A DNA stretch of 11,379 nt from an uncultured Eubacterium sp. (lineage in GTDB: Bacteria; Bacillota; Clostridia; Peptostreptococcales; Anaerovoracaceae): NCBI GenBank assembly GCA_900551775.1, contig URXI01000115.1, forward strand, positions 1 through 11,379. The letters are read 5' to 3'. The notes below the pieces were generated by a model, which was not told where the DNA came from, made no database searches, and saw only the letters and a list, made by a program, of their open reading frames with translations. A program made the translations under genes and the position numbers. Shown in pieces: positions 5,713-11,379 of the stretch (the first letter of the stretch is position 1; each line of letters starts with the position of its first letter).

Positions 5713-6327
5713 CTAGGTTTTGATCTCATCCTCAAGGCTATCGCGATAAATGCCGAAGAAGAACATATCTGCCATCTTGCGAAAAATTTCAATTTCATAA
5801 GAAAAATCAATATTATGAGCAACACAGTATTGGTAAGCGTTAAACTCGAGGGTAGAGTAGAGGTAAGCCGCTGCTTCCAAATCCGTATCCTTCCTTAGAA
5901 ACCCTCGGTCCTTATCTTTTGCAATAAAATCTTTTATTTTTTTCGCATAATCGGGATCCATGCTATCGTTAAAGACCAGTTTCTGAAAGAGGTTGACGTT
6001 GGAACGGATAATGTCGAGCAGCTTGTCGCCTATCTCCGTCTTACTCGGGTCAAAAGCGATTTCTTTTTGTGAATAATCATATAGGGTGTCTGATTCTGTC
6101 AAATTCACAGGATCTTTTTTATTGTTGCTAAAAACACATAAGAACAGATCATCCTTGTCGTTAAAGTATTTGTAAATACTACCGACAGAGATCCCGGCTT
6201 TTTCTGCGATGCGGTTGACGCTGCTCTTTTCGTAATGGTCTTTGTATTGGATAAATTCATCTGTTGCAGCGTTGAGGATTCTCTGCTGTTTCTCGGCTGA
6301 CAGTTTTAAAAACGTTTTTTTTGGCAT
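5713..6327 (-). CDS. TetR/AcrR-family transcriptional regulator
   Basis: This 204-residue protein has the N-terminal TetR DNA-binding domain: KLSAEKQQRILNAATDEF (8-25) and the helix-turn-helix SVNRIAEKAGISVGSIYKYF (36-55), followed by the usual NDKDDLF. The rest is the variable ligand-binding and dimerisation domain. The ATG at 6327 is preferred because AGAGGTGG (6342-6335) lies seven bases upstream and homologues typically begin MPKKTF. An upstream in-frame GTG (6369-6367), preceded by AAGGAG (6380-6375), would add 14 residues. The gene diverges from the OPT transporter operon, whose start site overlaps a perfect palindrome, so the simplest reading is a local repressor of that operon released by a peptide- or amino-acid-like ligand. 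That target and ligand are inferred from gene order only. Confidence 0.9.
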   Translation of the reverse strand: MPKKTFLKLSAEKQQRILNAATDEFIQYKDHYEKSSVNRIAEKAGISVGSIYKYFNDKDDLFLCVFSNNKKDPVNLTESDTLYDYSQKEIAFDPSKTEIGDKLLDIIRSNVNLFQKLVFNDSMDPDYAKKIKDFIAKDKDRGFLRKDTDLEAAAYLYSTLEFNAYQYCVAHNIDFSYEIEIFRKMADMFFFGIYRDSLEDEIKT

Positions 6328-6350
6328 TGCTTTTCCACCTCTTTCTGTTT

Positions 6351-6371
6351 CTATACTATTTTGTAACACAT
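6351..6371 (-). other. possible six-codon leader ORF before tetR
   Basis: On the minus strand AAGGAG (6380-6375) is followed three bases later by ATG TGT TAC AAA ATA GTA TAG, a complete six-codon reading frame. It overlaps, in another frame, the GTG that could extend TetR by 14 residues. Either the ribosome binding site serves this mini-ORF, with translation re-initiating at 6327, or it serves the GTG start. The sequence alone cannot decide. Confidence 0.25.
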
Positions 6372-6399
6372 TTTCTCCTTTGGTGCAAGGACTTAAGTG

Positions 6400-6426
6400 T
6401 ACAGAATCTTTTAAAAATATTCTGTA
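6400..6426. promoter_or_regulatory. long inverted repeat in the tetR/OPT divergent region
   Basis: TACAGAAT (6400-6407) and ATTCTGTA (6419-6426) are perfectly inverted, and the inner bases TTTT-A-AAAA continue the symmetry, giving 13-bp arms with one mismatch. It lies about 75 bp upstream of the tetR ATG, probably in its promoter region or leader, so it could be a regulator binding site or an RNA hairpin. No tetR promoter could be assigned with confidence. Confidence 0.45.
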
Positions 6427-6451
6427 TTTTTAAAAAAATGCGAGAATTCCA

Positions 6452-6497
6452 TTGACATCAAGGGGGAAATGGTGTATAAAAAAAATGAGTCGACTCA
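6452..6497 (+). promoter_or_regulatory. OPT operon promoter with overlapping palindromic operator
   Basis: TTGACA (6452-6457) is followed after exactly 17 bases by TATAAA (6475-6480). A perfect 12-bp palindrome, TGAGTCGACTCA (6486-6497), begins six bases after the -10 and so covers the expected transcription start. A-rich and T-rich flanks (6482-6484 and 6499-6502) extend the symmetry. This placement is classic for a repressor that blocks initiation, and the divergent TetR gene is the natural candidate. The promoter makes it clear that the operon's first gene cannot start at the in-frame TTG at 6452. Confidence 0.75.
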
Positions 6498-6589
6498 CTT
6501 TTACTGAACAAATCTTTATGCACGGTGTGCCAGCCAGCGATAAACCTGCCAATACATGCAGATTGTTCGAGGCCGCCGGGGAGGAAAAT

Positions 6590-8254
6590 ATGAAAAAAGA
6601 AATAAAATCGGACCATGAATTGAGTCTGAATAGAGAATTCAGTTTTCGCGCCATATTCTTTGGCGTAATGATCGGACTGATGCTCATGGCATTGATGATG
6701 TATCTGGACGCCGTGTTAGGTTTGGATGCTAACGCCGCGCCCATTGCGTCTATGATTGGCGTACTGTTAATACCGCTTTTCGGCGGACCTACCAACCGAA
6801 GAGAAGTCAACCTCATGCAGACCTGCGCGACGGCAACGACCTTTGCCGCCTATTCGCTGACTGGCAATCTGGTACCCTTGCTGATGATGGGGGAGAAATT
6901 GGAAATTCTGCCCGTCTTTGTACTGCTATTGCTTTCAGATGCCATCGGCATCTGCTTTGTATCTATACTCCGAGATCAGTTTGTCTACGATAAAAATCTG
7001 CCTTTTCCTGGTGCTGTCATGTGTCTCACAGCCATGGATCAGATCGGCACCAAAGACAAAAGCTCGACCAAGCTGCTCTTTGGCGCTGTCGTATTCAGTG
7101 TAGCGGTTTCCTTCTTGCAGAACATGCAATATATGCCAGTCATGGCGGACTTTACGTCCGGGCTTCCGAATAACGGCATGACCCTGGGGGTTTTGATCAT
7201 GCCTCTTACCTTGGGCATGGGGTATGTGGTAGGGTCGAGAAATGCCCTCTGCATGCTGGTGACCAATCTGCTGGTCTGTCTCATTGAAGCACCTGTGGGA
7301 ACCAGCCGAGCGTGGTTTGCAAATCCGGCTGAAAATTTCTCCGGAATTCAGGATTTTAACCTGCCAATGGTTATCGGCATCGCCCTGATGGCGGCGTTGA
7401 TTCCTATCGGCAGACAGTGGAGAACCATCGTCGGCGCATTCCGGTTCAAGAAGGGATTGGAGGAAAAGAGCGATCGAGATTACTCCCTGAAACCGGTCCT
7501 CCTTCTGCTCCTGGTGCTGTCTGCATCCATGATCGGATTCTGCAGCTACTATTATCATATCAAAGTCGTTCATATGATCATCTGTTCCGTGCTCAGCCTG
7601 ATCTTTGCAATGGTTGCCATCAGAGTCCATGCCGAATCCGGCCTGAGCGCAGGACTGGCGCTCAACATCTTCATGATCGTAATCGCTTATGGACTGACTG
7701 GAAATGCAGCCTTTGCCATGCTCATTGCCTTTATGAGCTTTAACACCTTTGTGCTGGCCCAGGACACCATGTACGACTTGAAAACCGGCCAGGTGGTGGG
7801 GGCTTCCTCACGCAAGCTGATCAAAGCCCAATTCATCGGTATCATCTGCGGATGCGTGGCGGGCACGGCACTGTTCTATGGCATCATCCAGGTCTTCGGC
7901 CTCAACGATGAATTGTTCACCTTCCCGTTCGGAAGGATGTATTATTCCATCGCCAGTGGGATTTCGGAAGGCGGCGTATCCTCCATGTTCAATCCGGGAC
8001 GCTTTGCAGCAGGCGGCGCTCTGGGCGCGATTCTTTCTGTGATCGGCCTGCCGGCAGGAGGTATCGCCCTTGCCATGTATCTGGCGCCAACTACCGTCAT
8101 GGGTATCGCCCTGGGCGGCATCATCCGTCTGGTTGTTGAGAAGACAAAAGGCAAGGAATATGCCGGAAAGATGAATAACGTGGCAACCGGCCTGGTCATC
8201 GGCGATGCCATGGTCTGTATATTGATGGTCATCATTTCGATGATCACCCATTAA
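6590..8254 (+). CDS. OPT-family oligopeptide transporter
   Basis: This 554-residue polytopic membrane protein belongs to the OPT (oligopeptide transporter / YSL-related) family, proton-coupled importers of short peptides or metal chelates. It starts at ATG 6590, five bases after GGGGAGG (6578-6584). The N-terminus is a short charged tail followed by many hydrophobic segments (FRAIFFGVMIGLMLMALMM from residue 19). Family-typical elements include IPLFGGPTNRREVNLMQTCA (61-80), the LPFPGAV loop (137-143; bacterial members usually have LPFPEG), the QNMQYMPV stretch, and SSMFNPGRFAAGGALG near the C-terminus. Length is normal for bacterial members. The leader RNA is about 100 nt. It is the first gene of an operon whose next two genes encode cytoplasmic peptide or acyl-amino-acid hydrolases, which supports peptide import over metal-chelate import; the exact substrate is not known. 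It ends nine bases before the next ATG. Confidence 0.88.
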   Translation: MKKEIKSDHELSLNREFSFRAIFFGVMIGLMLMALMMYLDAVLGLDANAAPIASMIGVLLIPLFGGPTNRREVNLMQTCATATTFAAYSLTGNLVPLLMMGEKLEILPVFVLLLLSDAIGICFVSILRDQFVYDKNLPFPGAVMCLTAMDQIGTKDKSSTKLLFGAVVFSVAVSFLQNMQYMPVMADFTSGLPNNGMTLGVLIMPLTLGMGYVVGSRNALCMLVTNLLVCLIEAPVGTSRAWFANPAENFSGIQDFNLPMVIGIALMAALIPIGRQWRTIVGAFRFKKGLEEKSDRDYSLKPVLLLLLVLSASMIGFCSYYYHIKVVHMIICSVLSLIFAMVAIRVHAESGLSAGLALNIFMIVIAYGLTGNAAFAMLIAFMSFNTFVLAQDTMYDLKTGQVVGASSRKLIKAQFIGIICGCVAGTALFYGIIQVFGLNDELFTFPFGRMYYSIASGISEGGVSSMFNPGRFAAGGALGAILSVIGLPAGGIALAMYLAPTTVMGIALGGIIRLVVEKTKGKEYAGKMNNVATGLVIGDAMVCILMVIISMITH

Positions 8255-8263
8255 GGAGGCAGT

Positions 8264-10007
8264 ATGTTTGATTTAGTCATAAAAAACGGATTTATCTGTG
8301 ACGGCACGGGCAAGCCCATGTACGATGCTGATATCGGCATCACAGGTGATGCGATTACATATATCGGAGAAATCTCTCTGCCCGATGGCGCAGAGAAGGG
8401 ATGCAGGGTCATCGACGCGGCTGGAAAGACTGTGACGCCTGGATTCATCGATCCCCACACTCATGTGGATCAGTCTATTCTGGCGGCGCCTCAATTGGAA
8501 CCGTATCTGAAACAAGGGGTGACCACTGTGGTGACCGGAAACTGCGGTTATGCCATGGCACCCCAGGGGGAGGAAGTCTTCTATTATTCGGATTTAGATC
8601 TGGAGTTTCTGGATATGGCGGGCAGACCCCTTTGAACAGCTGTCTCTGATCTTTGACAAAGAGAAGGCTGCCACAGCGCTAGCCAAGCGATATGGGGTGG
8701 ACCTGGACTGGCAGACCTTTGACGAATTTAATCAGAAATGCGACACGCTGCCACTGGGCTGCAATCTAGCGCCCTTGATCGGTTACAGTGCAGTGCGGAC
8801 TGCTGTCATGGGCGGAGATTGCAGACGACAGGCGACGGAAGGTGAAATTCAAGACATGGAAATCGTCGTGAGGGATTGCATGGATACAGGCGCCTTTGGA
8901 ATTTCAACGGGAAGGGATCCGATTTATATTCCCGGACCTTTTGCAACAGATGAAGAAATGCATCGCATGGTGAAAATCGTAGCTGACAGCGATGGTGTCT
9001 TTGCCAGCCATACCTTTAATCGCAATCAACAGAGGAAGCCCGACCGCATTGCAGGTTACGATGAAATGGTCAGACAGGCCAGGGGGACGGGTGTCAAACT
9101 GAACATCTCCCACGTTCACGTCATGAACATGGCGCAGAATGGAGAAGATGCCGTAAAGGCTGCCAAAGAAACTTTGGACTATTTTGACAGACTCCTGGCT
9201 TTGGGAACAGATCTGACCTACGATGTCATACCCAGCGCTACCTGTGCAGACTATACCTTGCCGTCTTTCGGATTTTTTATACGTCCTTTGGTACTGATGG
9301 AAGGGACCAAGAGGAAACTTGCGGAGCTGTTCAGGCAGGAAGCGTTCAGGCAGCAGGTTCGCACCATGGTAAAAGACGGGAAACTGCCAACCCTGGATGA
9401 AAACTCTAATACCTGCTGGCTGGGAGAATTCTTGATCACGAAGCATAAGAATCCTGCATACAGGGGAAAGTATCTGACCCACTGTGCGGAAATCCTCAGA
9501 CTTCCGTCTCTGGAAGGCCTGATGACAATCTTTGCAGAAGATCCGGACATGGCAGTGTGTATGGCGGCGCCAGATTTTCAACAAGCCGTGGACCTCTTGT
9601 GCAGCCAGGAAATCGCCATGCCGTGCTCAGACGGCGACAGTCGCAGCAAGGATACTAATTTAAGCGGCAATCCGGAAATCGAGGTTTATCCCAACAGCAT
9701 GAATATCGGCTATATTCCGTACTACTTAAATAAATATGGAGAAAAAAATTTTCCAAAAGCTGTGTCTCAAGCCAGCGGTTTTGTGGCAGAGCGATTTGGG
9801 ATTGAAAAAAGAGGTGTGATCAAGGAAGGGAACTTTGCCGACCTGGTCATCATGGACAGAGGAGCTCTGCGCAGTTTTGAGGCGGAGGAAAATCCGTTGC
9901 AGGATCCAGAAGGGATTTTGTACGTATTGGTCAATGGAAAAATCGCAGTCGATCACGATGTTTTGACGCAAGACGCTGCGGGAAGAGTCCTGAGAAAAAA
10001 GAAATAG
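8264..10007 (+). pseudogene. N-acyl-D-amino-acid deacylase-like amidohydrolase, interrupted by one frameshift
   Basis: Two adjacent frames together encode one complete amidohydrolase of about 580 residues in the D-aminoacylase family, metal enzymes that remove acyl groups from N-acyl-D-amino acids or act on related amides. Part one (8264-8635) begins MFDLVIKNGFICDGTG, a standard start, and contains DPHTHVD (metal His65 and His67) and GNCGYAMAP (Cys94, a family metal-bridging position). It then hits TGA at 8633-8635. Part two, in the +1 frame, continues ADPFEQLSLIFDKEKAA from about 8622 with no missing residues and contains FASHTFNR, ISHVHVM and SDGDSRSKD, further active-site segments, ending at 10007. 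One extra base, most simply in GGG 8620-8622, explains the break. Part two alone could start only at an internal GTG (8697) without an obvious RBS and would lack the metal site. Causes could be a real mutation, a sequencing error or +1 frameshifting at CTT TGA (8630-8635). RBS GGAGG is at 8255-8259. Confidence 0.8.
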
Positions 10008-10021
10008 GAGAGGTGAAAGAA

Positions 10022-11131
10022 GTGGATAGAAGAATTGTAGAGTTGTCAAAGCAACTGACGGAATATTCCTGTCAGTTACAGGCTGGAGAGAAGGTATTGA
10101 TTGAATATGAGGGAAGAGAGACCCTGCCCCTGGTGAGACAGTTGATCACGGATGTCTATCGCCTGGGTGCAGTTCCTTTTGTCCAGGCAAAAGAGGGCAG
10201 TGTGCTAAGGGAGCTTCTCCTTGAGGCAGACGAAGAACAGCTGCGCCTGGTCTTTGACTGGGAGATGACACGGATGAAAGTCATGGACGCTTACATCGGT
10301 ATACGGGGAGGAGCCAACATTGCGGAGCTGTCTGACGTGCCAGCGGAACAGATGAGCCTCTATTACAGGCTGAGCAAGCCGGTAGTGGATCAGCGAGTTT
10401 CCGAGACAAAATGGGTCGTTCTCCGCTACCCTAATGCCGCCATGGCACAGCTGGCTGGATGCAGTGTGGCGAGGTTTGAAGAATTTTTCTTTGACGTCTG
10501 CAATATGGATTACAGAAAAATGAGCCGGGCCATGGACGGCCTGGTGGATCTGATGAACCGGGCAGACCAGGTCAGAATCAAGGGTCCTGGTACAGACCTG
10601 ACCTTCTCTATCAAAGGGATTCCGGCCATCAAGTGCGACGGCAAGATGAATATCCCCGACGGAGAAATCTTCACGGCACCGGTCAGAGATTCGGTCAACG
10701 GCGTGATCAGCTACAATACCTGCAGCGAAATGCAGGGCTTCACTTATGATGACGTCCGCTTTGAAGTGGAGAAGGGCAGGATTGTCAAGGCGTCTGCCAA
10801 CGATGATGAGCGGATCAACGCCTTTTTGGATACCGATGAAGGGGCTCGTTTCTTCGGCGAATTCGCCATCGGTGTCAATCCCTACGTGATGCATCCTATG
10901 AAAGACATTCTCTTTGACGAAAAAATCTGCGGAAGCTTTCATCTGACACCGGGAGATGCCTATGAGGAAGCCCCTAACGGAAACCATTCAGCCATTCACT
11001 GGGATCTGGTGATGATTCAGCGACCGGAATATGGCGGCGGCGAAATCTGGTTTGACGATGTCCTCGTCCGCAAAGACGGACAGTTTGTACTTCCAGAATT
11101 GGAACCGCTGAATCCGGAAAACCTGCGCTAG
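10022..11131 (+). CDS. M29-family metallo-aminopeptidase (AmpS/AmpT/PepS-like)
   Basis: This 369-residue cytoplasmic enzyme is a member of peptidase family M29, which removes N-terminal residues from peptides using two metal ions. All expected ligand motifs are present: Glu215 in MNIPDGEIFTAPV, Glu280 in FFGEFAIGVNP, His307 in GSFHLTPG, Tyr314 in DAYEE, and His326/Asp328 in SAIHWD. The N-terminal part (GEKVLIEYEG, then LPLVRQLITDVYRLGA) matches the family's leading domain. GTG 10022 is the best start, since AGAGGTGA (10009-10016) is a strong ribosome binding site at proper distance; GTG 10013 lies within that site. The gene follows the amidohydrolase stop by 14 bases and completes the OPT operon, consistent with trimming of imported peptides. 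Its stop overlaps that of the convergent MATE gene (CTAG, 11128-11131), with no terminator between them. Confidence 0.9.
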   Translation: MDRRIVELSKQLTEYSCQLQAGEKVLIEYEGRETLPLVRQLITDVYRLGAVPFVQAKEGSVLRELLLEADEEQLRLVFDWEMTRMKVMDAYIGIRGGANIAELSDVPAEQMSLYYRLSKPVVDQRVSETKWVVLRYPNAAMAQLAGCSVARFEEFFFDVCNMDYRKMSRAMDGLVDLMNRADQVRIKGPGTDLTFSIKGIPAIKCDGKMNIPDGEIFTAPVRDSVNGVISYNTCSEMQGFTYDDVRFEVEKGRIVKASANDDERINAFLDTDEGARFFGEFAIGVNPYVMHPMKDILFDEKICGSFHLTPGDAYEEAPNGNHSAIHWDLVMIQRPEYGGGEIWFDDVLVRKDGQFVLPELEPLNPENLR

Positions 11132-11379
11132 CGCACGTATTTGCTTTCCCACTTATGACCGCGGTACCGCAGGACGAAGATGACGATGCGCACGATCCAG
11201 TCGATGAACATGGCCATCCAGATGCCCAGGACGCCGTAACCAAAGGTCTTTGCCAGAAGTACGCCGGCGGCGATGCGGAAGAGCCACATGGAGGCCACAG
11301 CAGCCCCCATGACAAAGGTGGTGTCGCCGGCAGCTTTCAGGGTCTGCGGCAGGGTGAAGGACAGGGGCCAGAGCAGTAC
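11128..11379 (-). CDS. MATE-family efflux transporter, C-terminal part (cut by window edge)
   Basis: The visible 83 residues run from the window edge to TAG at 11130-11128. They read WPLSFTLPQTLKAAGDTTFV, then MWLFRIAAGVLLAKTFGYG, LGIWMAMFIDWIVR, and end with a basic tail, FVLRYRGHKWESKYVR. The pattern of LPQTLKAAGDT, followed by VLGIWMAMFIDW and a short basic C-terminus, is characteristic of the last helices of MATE (NorM/DinF-like) sodium- or proton-driven drug/metabolite exporters. The ATG at 11310 is an internal methionine, not the start; the gene begins beyond the window. Substrate cannot be told. Confidence 0.82.
   Translation of the reverse strand, partial: VLLWPLSFTLPQTLKAAGDTTFVMGAAVASMWLFRIAAGVLLAKTFGYGVLGIWMAMFIDWIVRIVIFVLRYRGHKWESKYVR

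Noticed and set aside
6452..6589. 46-residue N-terminal extension of the OPT transporter
   Set aside because: The upstream start overlaps the -35 box, so it would not be transcribed; ATG 6590 has a strong RBS.
6935..7630. 231-codon minus-strand open frame opposite the OPT gene
   Set aside because: It is antisense to a clear membrane transporter; the polar, His/Asp-rich translation is the typical reverse complement of hydrophobic codons.

Overview
This window looks like chromosomal DNA of an anaerobic, low-to-mid GC Firmicute, most likely a Clostridia lineage that ferments amino acids or peptides. That is an inference from strong GGAGG-type ribosome binding sites, TTGACA/TATAAT-like promoters, Rho-independent terminators, occasional GTG starts, and the gene content. 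No rRNA, tRNA, CRISPR array, insertion sequence or phage gene was recognised.

Layout. Positions 61-1152 hold a glycerol dehydrogenase (gldA) closed by a strong terminator. Positions 1223-1700 are non-coding and carry an unusual cluster of five copies of a two-part repeat: two conserved blocks with a fixed spacer length and a variable spacer sequence. Four of the copies form a large imperfect inverted repeat centred near 1396. Positions 1704-2276 encode a PduO-type cob(I)alamin adenosyltransferase. Next to it on the minus strand (2273-2579) lies a remnant of a HAD-family hydrolase gene that has lost both its beginning and its middle. A clear promoter and a 5' UTR with a perfect hairpin lead into a hemolysin III/TrhA membrane protein (2774-3433), followed by a terminator. 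Positions 3635-4891 encode a GidA/TrmFO-like FAD oxidoreductase with a four-cysteine cluster, and 4943-5650 an RsuA/RluB-family pseudouridine synthase. A terminator that can serve both strands separates the latter from a TetR-family regulator on the minus strand.

The right half is a regulated catabolic cassette. The TetR gene (5713-6327, minus) diverges from a three-gene operon: an OPT-family oligopeptide transporter (6590-8254), an N-acyl-D-amino-acid deacylase-like amidohydrolase (8264-10007, interrupted by a single frameshift near 8620-8635) and an M29-family aminopeptidase (10022-11131). The operon promoter is near-consensus (TTGACA, 17 bp, TATAAA). A perfect 12-bp palindrome, TGAGTCGACTCA, sits where transcription should start and is an obvious candidate operator for the divergent TetR protein. 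The inferred job is import of peptides or N-blocked peptides followed by cytoplasmic deacylation and N-terminal trimming. The last 252 bases are the C-terminal end of a MATE-family efflux transporter on the minus strand, which overlaps the aminopeptidase stop tail to tail.
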